A stretch of DNA of 64,000 bases, from assembly GCF_000025185.1 (NCBI RefSeq), contig NC_013720.1, forward strand, positions 186,001-250,000, in the 5' to 3' direction. The translations under genes and the position numbers were made by a program. Within the stretch, counting starts at the first letter, position 1. Each line of letters opens with the position of its first letter. The notes beneath the pieces are model-generated. The model worked only from the letters and a program-made list of their open reading frames with translations, did not search any database and was not told where the DNA came from. Positions 18,006 to 29,754 of the stretch are shown here, piece after piece. The stretch is from Pirellula staleyi DSM 6068 (GTDB lineage: Bacteria; Planctomycetota; Planctomycetia; Pirellulales; Pirellulaceae).

Positions 18006-18530
18006 CTATTCAGGCTTCGCTTCAGCTGGCTTTTCGGTGGCTGGTTTTCCGGGGCCTTTGCCTTCGCCACGGGGGCCACGCTTGGGCATCGAGGCACGAG
18101 CAGCGGCTCGTTCTTCTTCGCTCAGTTTGCCGTCGCCGTCTTTGTCGAACTTCTTGATGATTTCTTCCATGTTGGGCCGACCTTCGGGACGCCCACCCTC
18201 AGGACGATTGGCTCCCATTTCGGCACGCAGAGCGGCGCGTTCCTCTTCGCTCAGTTTGCCATCGCCATCCTTGTCGAACTTCTTCATCAGCTCGGCAAAA
18301 CGTTCGCCGCCGGGGCCACCTTGGCCACGCATCGATTCGCGGGCTTTGGTACGTTCTTCTTCGCTCAGTTTGCCATCTTTATCGGCATCGAATTTCTCGA
18401 GCATCTGCTTCATCATCGCTTCGCGGCTGGGACGCTCGCGCTTGGGTGCAGGTGTTTCGTCGGCACCCCACGATACGAGGGAAGTGGAAGCTACAAGTGC
18501 CATCGATGCCAAGGCTGCAAAACGCTTCAT
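18006..18530 (-). CDS. Secreted EF-hand calcium-binding protein
   Basis: The ATG at 18530 gives 174 residues beginning with a signal peptide (MKRFAALASMALVASTSLVSWG). Three canonical EF-hand loops follow, each D-x-D-x-D-G-K-L-S-E-E-E: one DADKDGKLSEEE and two DKDGDGKLSEEE, separated by Gly/Arg/Glu-rich linkers. Loop residues 1, 3, 5 and 12 are all suited to bind Ca2+. The C-terminal tail is rich in Lys, Pro and Glu. Such exported EF-hand proteins are frequent in planctomycetes; their partners are unknown. The near-identical loops suggest internal duplication. It lies downstream of a CYTH protein on the same strand, 197 bases away. Confidence 0.88.
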   Translation of the reverse strand: MKRFAALASMALVASTSLVSWGADETPAPKRERPSREAMMKQMLEKFDADKDGKLSEEERTKARESMRGQGGPGGERFAELMKKFDKDGDGKLSEEERAALRAEMGANRPEGGRPEGRPNMEEIIKKFDKDGDGKLSEEERAAARASMPKRGPRGEGKGPGKPATEKPAEAKPE

Positions 18531-18727
18531 CTCAAGACCTTTTTCCGCCAAAAGTTATAGGGATTTACGGGAAAACTGGTTCCCGCGATAGCATCGAGGC
18601 TTGGGAAGTGTCGGCCAAGTTAGCCGAGCGATTCGATGCTACATGACGAAAGATCAAACACGCCGCCGGGGCGTGGGTTTCGCAGAAAGTGAGATCTTTT
18701 TTGGGGGAGCGTGGTACGCGCGGCAGC

Positions 18728-19288
18728 TTAGCTGGCTGAAGACTGATCGAGGATCAGATCGAGATAGCCGCGGCGGACGCTGTCGGTGAGCCCGAGCGTT
18801 TGGGCGAGCGAGAGGATGGTTTGACGGGCGGCTGTCAGCTGCTGCTCGTCGACGACTCGCTCGAGTTCGACGAACCCACCGAGCCCCGCCACTTCGTCGA
18901 GCGACAGCTCCACGACTTCGCCGTTCCAGATCAGTTCGCCAGGAGTCCGCACTTTGCGCACTTCGCCGACAGCGACGAAGCCCAGATGCGACAGCAGCTC
19001 GCTGAACTGCGCGATCCCAGCATCGCCTGGAAGAATCGCTAACTCGAGTTCGCGACGGGTTTTAGTATGCGAATCGAGCTTGGGACCTTTGTAGGTGATG
19101 CAGTTCTCTTCCCCCACGGCGCGGAGTCGCAGCGCTTCATCAGTAGCGCGGAAATCTCGCGACGGATGCGAAAAATACCGATCGAGCTGCCGGAGGGGCG
19201 CGTGAAAACTTGCGCCCAGCGCAACTAATTGCGCTTTTGCGCGCTCTAAGTCGCGCGCTACGAACTTCAGTTCCACTTCCAGATTCAT
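18728..19288 (-). CDS. CYTH-domain protein (class IV adenylate cyclase / triphosphatase-like)
   Basis: A 186-residue CYTH protein. The signature ExExK is present at the N-terminus (E4, E6, K8 in MNLEVELKF). LDRYFSHP, LRLRAVG, ITYKGPK and RRELEL follow, giving the row of basic and acidic residues that lines the triphosphate tunnel, and ELIWNGEVVELSLDEVAGLGGFVELE is the typical second half. Members are class IV adenylate cyclases (CyaB), thiamine triphosphatases or inorganic triphosphatases; the sequence does not separate these. The length fits CyaB-like proteins. It is divergent from the cytochrome gene at 19487. Confidence 0.85.
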   Translation of the reverse strand: MNLEVELKFVARDLERAKAQLVALGASFHAPLRQLDRYFSHPSRDFRATDEALRLRAVGEENCITYKGPKLDSHTKTRRELELAILPGDAGIAQFSELLSHLGFVAVGEVRKVRTPGELIWNGEVVELSLDEVAGLGGFVELERVVDEQQLTAARQTILSLAQTLGLTDSVRRGYLDLILDQSSAS

Positions 19289-19486
19289 GTCGCGCGTCTA
19301 CTTTCCCAAAGACTTTTTCGGTGATGACCCAACGTGTCAGCGGCGGGTGCATAATCTTCGCTGGCAAGCCGCCTCGTCGGCGGTTTTCCCTTGTCGATGC
19401 GACAGGTGTGTGGGAGACTAAACCGATTAAGCCAAACCACTGGCAGCCTCCCTTTCCCGCCCGCCACTTCCGCCAGGAAACTCGCC

Positions 19487-21400
19487 ATGCGAGACCTCAA
19501 GCTTACCAACATTTGGACGCCCGTTTGGGTGCGAGTTGCCTGCGGGCTCTTCATCGTGCTCGCTGGCTCGGTGGCGACTCCTGCGCTGCGGTCGTTGTGG
19601 GGAGAGGAACCAGCTGCGGAGGCTCGCGTTTACAAAGATGGCGAGAAGTACGATCGCTACTACGCCCCGCCAGCCGCCAACGAAACGGTGATTCCGCTCG
19701 ATGCAGTCGCCGCCCGACTTCCGGTCCGCCTGCGCCGTCCGCAATCGCTGGCGGTGACGAGCGATGGTCGTACGCTGCTGGTGGCGTGCCGCGAGAGTGG
19801 CTCGATCGTGATGATCGATACTGCCACGCAGCAAGTGCTGGGGGAAGAAAAACTGGGAGAGCGGCTGATGCAGATTGTGCGACTGGCGTCGCGCGATGCG
19901 TTTGCCGTGGTCGATCACGAAGCGCATGAACTGCTGCACGTTTCGCTGCAGCGCAGCGATGATGCAGTGCCCACCATCAAAGTGGTGGAGCGCATCGCGC
20001 TACCGGCTTATCCGATTCGCGTGGCGAGCTGGCCCGATGGAAAGCAGCTTGCCGTCACCTCGCTTTGGTCGCGCAAGTTGTCGCTCGTCGATACCTCGGG
20101 GGAGTCGTGGAAAATCAGCTCGTCGCGGAAGCTCGATTTTCAGCCTCGCGAAGTGATGTACCTCGGCAATGCCGATCGCTTGATCGTTGCGGATGCGTTT
20201 GGTGGAAAGCTCGCGGTGATCGATCCTTCTGCCGAGGTCGAGACGATCACGCGTCAGTTTCCAGGTCACAACATTCGTGGTCTGGCGGTCACTCCCGACT
20301 TCAAATCGATCCTGGTTTCGCATCAGATGCTCAACGAACTCGCGCACACCATTCGCAACGATGTGCACTGGGGACTCTTGATGTCGAACGACTTGCGTTG
20401 GCTCAAAACCGATGCCGTGCTCGAAGGTGGCAAGGAACAATATTTTGGCTCGCACATGCATCCGCTCGGCGATGCCGGCGCTGGTGCTGCCGATCCCGAA
20501 GCGGTGGTTGTTTCGTCGCAAGGAACCGTGCTCGTAGCGCTCGGTGGTGTGGGACAAATCTCGATCGGCAAAGAAGATGATTTTGTCCTCGATCGGCTCA
20601 CGATTGGCCGCCGTCCGGTGGCGATCGCGCTTTCGAAGGATGAGAAGACCGCGTATGTCGCTAACCAGTTCGACGACTCGATTGCGGTGGTGAACATCGA
20701 GGAAAAGAAGCTGGTGAAAACGATCGGCGTAGGTCCCCTGCCGAACCTGACGGTGGCCGAGCGTGGCGAGATTTTGTTTCACGACGCGCGGATGTCGCAC
20801 GACAGCTGGATGAGCTGCCAAAGCTGCCACACCGATGGTCATGCCAACGGCCAATTGAACGACAATTTCAGCGACAAATCGTTTGGTGCGCCGAAGCGCG
20901 TGTTGTCGCTGCTGGGCCAGAGCGACACGGCGCCGTATGCCTGGAACGGCAAAGTGGCGGACCTGGCCACCCAAGTGGAAAACAGTGTGACGAAAACGAT
21001 GTCGCGCGAAGATCCTCCCGCGCGTGATGAGGTGGAGGCGATCGCCGCTTACATCGCCACGCTGAAAAGCCCGCAGCCACTCGCCGCCATCGACGACTCG
21101 ATCGATCGCGCGTCGATTGCTCGCGGCGAGAAGATTTTTTCATCGCGCAACTGTAACGATTGCCACGCCGCACCCACTTACACTTCGCCCGAGACCTACG
21201 ATGTGGGGCTCGTCGATGAACTGGGAGAGAAGCGTTTTAATCCACCTTCACTGCGTGGTGTGTCGCATCGCTCGCCATTACTGCACAACAAGCGTGCCCG
21301 TACGATTGAAGAAGTGTTTGAGCAGGTGAAGCATCCCAATAGCGCCGAGTATTCGGCGGATGAAGTGCGCGACCTCGCCGCTTTTCTCCGGTCGCTGTAG
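19487..21400 (+). CDS. Beta-propeller / dihaem cytochrome c protein
   Basis: 637 residues from the ATG at 19487 (AGGAA lies upstream; an in-frame TTG at 19391 would precede the membrane anchor unnaturally). An N-terminal hydrophobic segment (about 12-30) exports or anchors it. About 55-410 form a YVTN-type propeller with repeated units such as PQSLAVTSDGRTLLVAC and PVAIALSKDEKTAYVAN. Two haem c sites follow, CQSCH at 444-448 and CNDCH at 556-560, as in dihaem cytochrome c peroxidase/MauG-like proteins. It is probably a periplasmic electron-transfer protein or peroxidase relative; distal methionine or histidine ligands were not assigned. kdsB follows 70 bases later. Confidence 0.8.
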   Translation: MRDLKLTNIWTPVWVRVACGLFIVLAGSVATPALRSLWGEEPAAEARVYKDGEKYDRYYAPPAANETVIPLDAVAARLPVRLRRPQSLAVTSDGRTLLVACRESGSIVMIDTATQQVLGEEKLGERLMQIVRLASRDAFAVVDHEAHELLHVSLQRSDDAVPTIKVVERIALPAYPIRVASWPDGKQLAVTSLWSRKLSLVDTSGESWKISSSRKLDFQPREVMYLGNADRLIVADAFGGKLAVIDPSAEVETITRQFPGHNIRGLAVTPDFKSILVSHQMLNELAHTIRNDVHWGLLMSNDLRWLKTDAVLEGGKEQYFGSHMHPLGDAGAGAADPEAVVVSSQGTVLVALGGVGQISIGKEDDFVLDRLTIGRRPVAIALSKDEKTAYVANQFDDSIAVVNIEEKKLVKTIGVGPLPNLTVAERGEILFHDARMSHDSWMSCQSCHTDGHANGQLNDNFSDKSFGAPKRVLSLLGQSDTAPYAWNGKVADLATQVENSVTKTMSREDPPARDEVEAIAAYIATLKSPQPLAAIDDSIDRASIARGEKIFSSRNCNDCHAAPTYTSPETYDVGLVDELGEKRFNPPSLRGVSHRSPLLHNKRARTIEEVFEQVKHPNSAEYSADEVRDLAAFLRSL

Positions 21401-21470
21401 GACTAACTGCACCACTTTTTCAAAATCGCTCGGACACAAAAGTGATCGATATTTCAGGGAGGAAATGGGG

Positions 21471-22235
21471 ATGGGAGCTGCTGCTTCACGTAGTACGATT
21501 GTGATTCCGGCGCGACTCGCATCGACACGCTTACCACGCAAACTTTTGCTGCGCGAAACAGGCAAGACGCTGCTCGAACACACCTATCGCGCGGCTCAGC
21601 GAGCGACGCTTCCGCAAGGTGTGCTTGTGGCGGCTGATTGCGAAGAGATCGCCGACGAAGTGCGCCGCTTTGGTGGCCGCGTGCAACTGACGAGTCCGCA
21701 CTGTGCTAGTGGAAGTGATCGCGTAGCCGAAGTAGCTCTCGCGCTCGAGAACGTTGACATCCTAGTGAACGTGCAAGGCGATGAGCCGGAGATTCGTGGC
21801 GAGTCGATCGATCTGGCGGTGAAACTGCTCGACTGTCATCCCACGGCGATGATGAGCACTCTCGCCACGCCGATTCGCACGCGCGAACAGTTGCTCGATC
21901 CCTCGTGTGTGAAGGTGGTGTTTGATAGTTCGCGGCGGGCGATGTACTTCAGCCGAGCGCCAATTCCGTTTGCACGGACTTGGAACGACGATCTGCTGCA
22001 AGCCAATCCCCCCCTCTTCTATCAGCACATCGGTTTGTATGCCTATCGTCGCGAGTTTCTCCTCACGATGCCGACCCTACCCAGGTGCGCGATCGAGCAA
22101 GTCGAGAGCCTCGAGCAACTGCGCGTGCTCGACGCCGGCTATTCGATCCTGGTGGGTGTGATCGAAGAGCCAACGATCGGCATCGACACTCCCGAGGACT
22201 ACCAGAAGTTCGTCGCCCGGACGCTGGGTGATTAA
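21471..22235 (+). CDS. kdsB: 3-deoxy-manno-octulosonate cytidylyltransferase (CMP-KDO synthetase)
   Basis: Activates KDO with CTP to CMP-KDO for lipopolysaccharide inner core synthesis. The ATG at 21471 is preferred over the one at 21465 because AGGGAGG (21456-21462) is eight bases before it; the product is 254 residues, the family's usual size. Signature IPARLASTRLPRKLL, the acidic VNVQGDEPEI site that binds metal and nucleotide, YFSRAPIPF, and HIGLYAYRREFL are all present, as is the C-terminal EEPTIGIDTPEDYQKF. Its presence points to a lipid A/KDO-type outer membrane. It may be co-transcribed with the cytochrome gene just upstream. Confidence 0.94.
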   Translation: MGAAASRSTIVIPARLASTRLPRKLLLRETGKTLLEHTYRAAQRATLPQGVLVAADCEEIADEVRRFGGRVQLTSPHCASGSDRVAEVALALENVDILVNVQGDEPEIRGESIDLAVKLLDCHPTAMMSTLATPIRTREQLLDPSCVKVVFDSSRRAMYFSRAPIPFARTWNDDLLQANPPLFYQHIGLYAYRREFLLTMPTLPRCAIEQVESLEQLRVLDAGYSILVGVIEEPTIGIDTPEDYQKFVARTLGD

Positions 22236-22489
22236 GGAGCGTGACGAAGTTCGGCGAGTCCAGCGTGGCTGCGACCACTGTGCGTGACCGATCAGCCCCA
22301 TGAGCAGCGACTTGCGGCCCGCATTTCCCCACTAAATTCTGGCGGCGATTCACAACCATCAGGGAGCGTTTTTCACGAGAATTTCGAGCGGTTTTCGACT
22401 ATTCTGGAGGTTTCGAGGCTCTTCAATTCGATCTGTCTAGCCCCTAGGCGCTTGACCCCGAATCCGAGAGCATAGTGCAGGGCTTTTAG

Positions 22490-24157
<1,668 letters not shown>

Positions 24158-24220
24158 TTTTTCGCTACCCTCAGCGACTCACTTAAGTCCCGACCTCTAC
24201 TAGCCAGTAACTCTCCCGCT

Positions 24221-24508
24221 ATGTCGAGCTCACCACCGAAAATTGATCCTAAGCAAATTCCACCTGCTTCGCTGTCGTTTTTGATTTCGACCCTTGCCGC
24301 GCAGGCGATGACAGCGATGGGACAAGCGCCCGATCCTCGGACTGGCACGAAGGAAGTTCAGCCGGAACTCGCGCGGCACTTCATCGACAGCATCGCCGTG
24401 CTGCAAGAGAAGACCAAAGGAAACGCCACCACCGACGAAGCTCAGCTCATCGAAGCCGCTTTGCATCAGCTGCGAATCTTCTACGTCGAAGCGACGAAGA
24501 AGAAATAG
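24221..24508 (+). CDS. DUF1844 family protein
   Basis: A 95-residue protein matching the DUF1844 pattern: PPASLSFLISTLAAQAMTAMG near the start, then an ARHFIDSIAVLQEKTKGN helix and the C-terminal EAQLIEAALHQLRIFYVE. It is all-helical and cytoplasmic by appearance. The function of the family is unknown; it is found widely in planctomycetes, acidobacteria and deltaproteobacteria as a small conserved protein. It follows pyrG at 63 bases on the same strand and is probably in the same transcript. Confidence 0.85.
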   Translation: MSSSPPKIDPKQIPPASLSFLISTLAAQAMTAMGQAPDPRTGTKEVQPELARHFIDSIAVLQEKTKGNATTDEAQLIEAALHQLRIFYVEATKKK

Positions 24509-24550
24509 CCAGCAGATTGTGTCACCACACCAGCGAGAAATGATTGCTCG

Positions 24551-27031
24551 CTAGAGCCGCGGCGCTGCTCCTGCAGCAGGCATCGCCGGGCTGGCGCTCT
24601 CTTCGTCCTGCTGAATTTTGTAGCCCATCCGCCGGGCAGCATTCGTGGTGGCATTCGGCAGAATTATCTCGAGCCAATTGAGCAGCAGCGGCAGCACGAT
24701 CAGATTTCCGACGAGGCCGCCGATCATCGCCAGGCTCACTAGCGCTCCGAAGTAGATCGTCGGGACAAACTCGCTGAAGAGCAGCACACCAAAGCCAGCA
24801 ATCAGCGCGATCGTGCTAAAGAGCGCTGCGAGTCCCACACTCTCCTGGACTTCATCGCGGCAAGCATCGGGATGTTTTCCGCGACCACGGGCTTCGAGAT
24901 AGAGCAGCAAATAGTGAATCGAACTGTCGACCGACAGACCCATCGAGACAGCTGCGATCATAGCCGCCCCCATGTTCAATTTAAGGCCGAACCAGCCGAG
25001 CATTCCCATCAAGACAAAAATCGGGAACGCATTGGGGACGAGCGCCACGAGTGTCAAGCTGAGACTTCGCACTGTCACGAGCAGCATCACAGCAATTCCG
25101 ATACTCGCCGCGCCAAAGGTGACCCATTGATCGCGAAGCATGCTCTCGATGAGTCGCGTGAGCAGCACGTACGACCCAGCTGCAGCAGCGGCTGGATCTT
25201 CCTTGGTTTGAGGAAATGCTTCGAGCGCCAATCGCTGCACTTCGCCGATGAGCCACGCCTTGCGATTGGCTGGCTGACGTTCGAGTGATCGAAGCATGAT
25301 ACGGAGCGAACCACGTCCAATGGGCGAACCATCTTCGTCGGTATGCTGATGCCTTAGCGACTGCATGAACGACGGCATCGCTGCTGTCATCCCTTGCAAA
25401 CGCAACTCGGGATCGCGTGGCAGCGAGGCCAAATTTTGATCGGCATCGGCGGCATCGAGTGCATCCACGAGGCTGATCACCTTGGTGAGCGCCGCCGGTT
25501 CATCGGGTGTGGAATCGGGATAACGCAGCGCGCGAAGACGATCTTCGAGCGTGCGAACGCGGTCGAGGTAGTCCTTCGTCAGACGCGGCGGCGCGCCGAG
25601 TACAAGATCCCAAACACCAGCGCCGCCGAGACGTGTTTCGACAAAGGCATACCACTGCACCAGGCGACTTCCACTGCGGAAATTCCGGGTGAAATCGGTC
25701 TCCACCGACAGCCGCGAACTGCCGATCGATAAGATCACCGTCAGCACCAGCAGCACCGGTCCAAACCAGCGCGAGCGATCCACGGCCCACGTAGCACTGT
25801 CGCGCAGAAAGTTACGGACTGCGAGTTCAGAGGGACCAGGGCGATGCTCGCGCGGAACGGCTGCGAACGTAGCCATCAGCGGCGCGAGCAGGTAGACGGC
25901 AGGAATCACCAGCAGCGAACCGATCACCATCATCGTGCCGAAGTCTTGAACCGGTCCAACTTCGGCTAGCCACAGCGAACCAAAGCCCACAGCATCGGTG
26001 GCGCAGGCGCCAAGAATCGGCAGCCAAAGTGCAGAGAGCGTGGCTGCAAGTGTCGCTTTGGGAGAGAGCCCTTGCGAATCGAGTTCTCGGTAGCGGACCA
26101 CTAAGTGGACCACTGTGGCCACACCGACGACGGTGATGATCGCCGCCAGCATCGAGCTGACCATCGTGAGCTGAAGTCCCGAGTAGACCAGCACTGCCTG
26201 GGTCGATAGTAGCGCCCACTGCACCACAGCGATCGGGGTCACGAGCCAGCGGAGGCTCCGAAAACAGATAAGGATGACGATTCCCAGAAGCACCGTCGAC
26301 CAGAAACCGAGTCGTCGACCATCTTGCTCGAGGAGCGAAAAACCTTCGACCACCATCACCGGTTCGCCGGCGAGAACACCCGGTTCGAGATCATCGGGAA
26401 GCGACTGCACCAGTTCTGTCAGATCGGAAATGGCCTGCGCGCGAAGATCAGAACCTCCGTCAGATTCGGGACGAAGCATGCATGCTACAGCAGCGGTCTT
26501 GCGGTCGCTTCCATGGGTGTAGCCTTCAAACAGCTTGAGATATTCCTTCGCCAGCGCGCTCTTGGGATTCAAAATCGCGGGGCCATCGAAATCAGTATCG
26601 TCGTCTTGATCTTTGTCCTGATTGCGGCCACTCGAAAACCGCTGAAAAGAATCGAAAAGCGAGCCAGTATTTTGCAGCGACTTAATCAGTCGGCTGATCT
26701 CGGCGAGACTCAGAACCTCGCGAACGCCTTCGATACGGGCCGCGCGACCACTGATCTCGGCCAGACGTTTGATCCCCTCGCCATCTTCGTCGAACAGATC
26801 CTCGTCGGAGTAAACCAGCAGCACGACATCGCTGCTGCCAAAGTCGGCCTTCAGTCGTTCGTAGGCCAGACGATCGGGGTCGTCGGGCGAGAACATCTGC
26901 TCGAGGCTGCGATCGAACGACAACTGCTGCGACGGACCGTAGGTGAACAGGAGCGCCAACAGCGCGAGGCCAAAGAGCCCCCAGCGATAGTTGGCAGCAA
27001 ACTTTCCGATCCACTCACTTAACGTCGACAT
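24551..27031 (-). CDS. MMPL/RND-family lipid or hydrophobe exporter
   Basis: An 826-residue inner-membrane transporter with the RND duplication: a first membrane helix (about 15-30), a large periplasmic loop (about 35-225), a block of helices (about 228-400), a second loop (about 425-620), and a second block (about 635-795). GLSVDSSIHYLLLY in the second block is a typical MMPL segment carrying the proton-relay aspartate. Relatives such as HpnN export hopanoids and MmpL proteins export lipids; the cargo here is not known. It lies 74 bases after the PIN-PhoH gene on the same strand, with a 9-bp hairpin between. A hopanoid-type cyclase is encoded 20 kb away, so a lipid cargo is possible but unproven. 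Confidence 0.85.
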   Translation of the reverse strand: MSTLSEWIGKFAANYRWGLFGLALLALLFTYGPSQQLSFDRSLEQMFSPDDPDRLAYERLKADFGSSDVVLLVYSDEDLFDEDGEGIKRLAEISGRAARIEGVREVLSLAEISRLIKSLQNTGSLFDSFQRFSSGRNQDKDQDDDTDFDGPAILNPKSALAKEYLKLFEGYTHGSDRKTAAVACMLRPESDGGSDLRAQAISDLTELVQSLPDDLEPGVLAGEPVMVVEGFSLLEQDGRRLGFWSTVLLGIVILICFRSLRWLVTPIAVVQWALLSTQAVLVYSGLQLTMVSSMLAAIITVVGVATVVHLVVRYRELDSQGLSPKATLAATLSALWLPILGACATDAVGFGSLWLAEVGPVQDFGTMMVIGSLLVIPAVYLLAPLMATFAAVPREHRPGPSELAVRNFLRDSATWAVDRSRWFGPVLLVLTVILSIGSSRLSVETDFTRNFRSGSRLVQWYAFVETRLGGAGVWDLVLGAPPRLTKDYLDRVRTLEDRLRALRYPDSTPDEPAALTKVISLVDALDAADADQNLASLPRDPELRLQGMTAAMPSFMQSLRHQHTDEDGSPIGRGSLRIMLRSLERQPANRKAWLIGEVQRLALEAFPQTKEDPAAAAAGSYVLLTRLIESMLRDQWVTFGAASIGIAVMLLVTVRSLSLTLVALVPNAFPIFVLMGMLGWFGLKLNMGAAMIAAVSMGLSVDSSIHYLLLYLEARGRGKHPDACRDEVQESVGLAALFSTIALIAGFGVLLFSEFVPTIYFGALVSLAMIGGLVGNLIVLPLLLNWLEIILPNATTNAARRMGYKIQQDEESASPAMPAAGAAPRL

Positions 27032-27058
27032 ACACGCTTACTCAAACTTTCTGCTGGC

Positions 27059-27093
27059 CATGCTCGCGGCCATCGGGGCTTTACGAGCATGGC
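27059..27093 (-). repeat. 9-bp hairpin between PIN-PhoH and exporter genes
   Basis: CCATGCTCG (27059-27067) pairs with CGAGCATGG (27085-27093) around a 17-nt loop, in the 74-base gap of the minus-strand gene pair. It could reduce read-through; no T-run follows. Confidence 0.45.
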
Positions 27094-27105
27094 TCGCACC
27101 ACACG

Positions 27106-28446
27106 TCACAATAGCTCGCTGGCCAGATCGGCCAAAGCCGAACGCTCCCCTTTTTCGAGGGTGATGTGAGCGAAAATCGGTTGTCCCACCATGCGATGGA
27201 TCAGGTACGACAGGCCGTTAGAGAGGGCATCGAGGTACGGCTGATCGATCTGCCGAATATCACCCGTCAGGACGATCTTGGTCCCTTCACCAGCGCGCGT
27301 GATGATCGTTTTCACCTCATGCGGCGTGAGATTTTGTGCTTCGTCGATGATAAAGAAAATGCGCTGCAAGCTACGGCCACGGATGTAGGCCAGCGGTGTG
27401 ATCTGCAGCTTTTCGCTCTCGCGCATTTCGTTGATCCGCTGCGCGGCGGCATCGTTATCGTTGAACTGATGACGAATCACCGTCAGGTTGTCGTAGAGGG
27501 GCTGCATGTAGGGATCGAGTTTGGCGTCGATATCGCCCGGCAAGAATCCGAGATCGCGATTGCCCAGCGGCACCACCGGCCTGGCAAGCAGAATCTGCCG
27601 ATAGCGCTGACGACTTTCGAGTGCTGCGGCGAGCGCCAGCAGCGTTTTGCCCGTCCCTGCGGTCCCCGCGAGGGTGACGAGTTTAATGTCGTCGTTGGTG
27701 AGCGCTTTGAGCGCGAACGATTGCTCGGCATTGCGGGGCGAGATGCCGTAGTTCGTCGACTTTTCGACACGTACGAAGCACTTTTCCGCAGCCCGATAGG
27801 TCGCCAAAACCGATTTGCTGCCACTGCGCAAAATAAAGTTTTCGTTGGCAATCGGACTAGGAATGCAGCTGGCCAGTTCCTGCGGAACAAAGCCCCCTTC
27901 GGCATAAAATCGGCTGATCAGATCGGGGGGAGCATCTTCGATCACGCGTTTGCCGGTGTAGAGCTTGTCGAAGCTCTCGATCTTGTCGGTTGTGTAATCC
28001 TCGGCAGGAAGGCCCAGCGATTTGGCCTTCATGCGGAGGTTTGTATCTTTGGTAATCAGAATCACCGACCGATTGGGCTGCTGTTTTTGCAGCATCAAGG
28101 CAGTGTTCAGGATGCGATGGTCGGGGCAATCCTGAAAGAACGATTCTTTGAGGCGGCGATCGAGTTCACCACCAAGAACCACATGCATAGCCCCCATATT
28201 GGGGCCTAGCGAGGCACCTTCAGCCGACAGGGCTTCGCTGGTGACCGCATCGACTTTGCGAAGAAATTCACGGGCCTGGAAGTTGATGTCTTCGTTGCCT
28301 CGTTTGAACTTGTCGAGCTCCTCGAGCACCGTGATGGGTATCGCGATGTCGTGTTCTTCGAAGTTATTAATGCATCCGCTGTCGTGAAGAATGACGTTCG
28401 TGTCGAGGACGAACAGCTTGTTGCCAACTTCGCTCGAGATCATCAC
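27106..28446 (-). CDS. PIN-domain PhoH-family ATPase
   Basis: A 446-residue two-domain protein of the PhoH2 type. The N-terminal PIN nuclease domain (about 8-150) starts with [11 protein letters not shown] and holds further acidic residues ([22 protein letters not shown]). The C-terminal PhoH ATPase domain has the Walker [15 protein letters not shown], the Walker [13 protein letters not shown] and the sensor LTGDIRQID. PhoH2 proteins have been shown to be ATP-dependent RNA helicases/nucleases in other bacteria. Start is one of two adjacent ATGs (28446 or 28443). It is upstream of the exporter gene on the minus strand. Confidence 0.92.
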   Translation of the reverse strand: MMISSEVGNKLFVLDTNVILHDSGCINNFEEHDIAIPITVLEELDKFKRGNEDINFQAREFLRKVDAVTSEALSAEGASLGPNMGAMHVVLGGELDRRLKESFFQDCPDHRILNTALMLQKQQPNRSVILITKDTNLRMKAKSLGLPAEDYTTDKIESFDKLYTGKRVIEDAPPDLISRFYAEGGFVPQELASCIPSPIANENFILRSGSKSVLATYRAAEKCFVRVEKSTNYGISPRNAEQSFALKALTNDDIKLVTLAGTAGTGKTLLALAAALESRQRYRQILLARPVVPLGNRDLGFLPGDIDAKLDPYMQPLYDNLTVIRHQFNDNDAAAQRINEMRESEKLQITPLAYIRGRSLQRIFFIIDEAQNLTPHEVKTIITRAGEGTKIVLTGDIRQIDQPYLDALSNGLSYLIHRMVGQPIFAHITLEKGERSALADLASELL

Positions 28447-28691
28447 GCGCTCCGTGCAGGTGTGAGATAACTCCTAGTCGCGTGCAGTCTGAGGTATTCG
28501 GCGAAAATCTGCAACATGGGGTTGCTAGCAAGTTAGTGACGTCTTGCTAGCGCTGCGCTGCCTGCTCACGAACTGATCTTCTCTTGGGGAATTTGGCAAA
28601 TCTCGATACGATCCCGTGCCGAAGGTCTTACTGACAGGAGTTGGTTAAGTTGTCCGACAAAGCTTCCCCACTTGATGATAGCAAGCTCGAC

Positions 28692-29729
28692 ATGCCCTCT
28701 TTGCGAGTGCTGATCACACGACTTTCCGCCATCGGCGACTGCGTTTTGACGTTGCCACTGGCCTGCGCCATTCGCGATGCGATTCCTGGTGCGCAAATCA
28801 TCTGGGCCGCCGAACCGGCCGGTTGTCAGCTGCTGGAAGGACACTCGGCGATCGATCATTTGGTGAAGGTGCCGAAAAACTTCTTCAAGTCTCCTTCGGC
28901 CTTGTGGAAACTCCGCCGCACGCTGCACGATCTTGCTCCGCAGCTGGCCATCGATCCGCAAGGGCTCACCAAGAGTTCGCTCTTGGGCTGGCTGAGTGGA
29001 GCACAGCAGCGCATCGGCGCTGCCGCACCTTGGGGCCGCGAGCTCAGCACCTATTTCAATAACTTTCGCGTTCGCTGCGAGAAACGGCACATCGTCGACC
29101 GGACGCTCGAATTGCTCCTCCCGCTGGGAGTGAAGAAGACCGAAGTTCGGTTCGATCTGCCACGCTATCACGCTGCCGAAGCGAGCATGGCGAACTTCCT
29201 GTCGCGCGATGAACTCTATCGCGGCTATGCCGTGCTGAATGTCGGCGCGGGCTGGCAAAGCAAGCTGTGGCCAGCCGATCGCTATGCCTCGGTCGCGCGG
29301 CATCTGCTCGACGCCTGGAACTTGCCGAGTCTCGTCACTTGGTCAGGGGCCGAAGAGAAGCAGGCGGCGGAGCAAGTGGTGCAGCTGGCTCAAGGGGCCG
29401 CCATCATGGCTCCCGACACTTCGCTCACCGAACTCGCCACGCTGCTGCGTCCCGCCACCGTGCTCGTGGGGAGCGATACTGGCCCGATGCATTTGGCAGC
29501 TGCCCTGGGCGTACGTGTGGTGGCACTGCACGGCAGCACACGACGCGAAGAATCGGGACCTTACGGACCGGCCAACGTCGCGATTCAGGCCTACTTTCAA
29601 TCAGGCACCAGCCGCGAGCGCCGCAGCGCTCAAAACGACGCCATGCGAGCGATCGAAGCGAGCGAAGTGCAGCATGCTTGCGACATGATTTTGTCGACCC
29701 TGCGGGCGCGCCCAGCCGCGGTGGCTTAA
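28692..29729 (+). CDS. Glycosyltransferase family 9 (heptosyltransferase-like)
   Basis: A 345-residue GT9 protein, the family of LPS heptosyltransferases, which transfer heptose from ADP-heptose to the KDO-lipid A core. Starting at the ATG at 28692 puts RVLITRLSAIGDCVLTLPL at the N-terminus, as expected. A TTG at 28650 with AGGAG ten bases upstream is an alternative that adds 14 residues. The C-terminal half has VLNVGAGWQSKLWPADRYA and VGSDTGPMHLAAALGVRVVALHG, the classic nucleotide-sugar site. With kdsB it supports synthesis of an LPS-type core. It is convergent with the hem gene, whose stop is 25 bases away. Confidence 0.88.
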   Translation: MPSLRVLITRLSAIGDCVLTLPLACAIRDAIPGAQIIWAAEPAGCQLLEGHSAIDHLVKVPKNFFKSPSALWKLRRTLHDLAPQLAIDPQGLTKSSLLGWLSGAQQRIGAAAPWGRELSTYFNNFRVRCEKRHIVDRTLELLLPLGVKKTEVRFDLPRYHAAEASMANFLSRDELYRGYAVLNVGAGWQSKLWPADRYASVARHLLDAWNLPSLVTWSGAEEKQAAEQVVQLAQGAAIMAPDTSLTELATLLRPATVLVGSDTGPMHLAAALGVRVVALHGSTRREESGPYGPANVAIQAYFQSGTSRERRSAQNDAMRAIEASEVQHACDMILSTLRARPAAVA

Positions 29730-29754
29730 GGATCTTGCTTCACCGAGCGAGCGT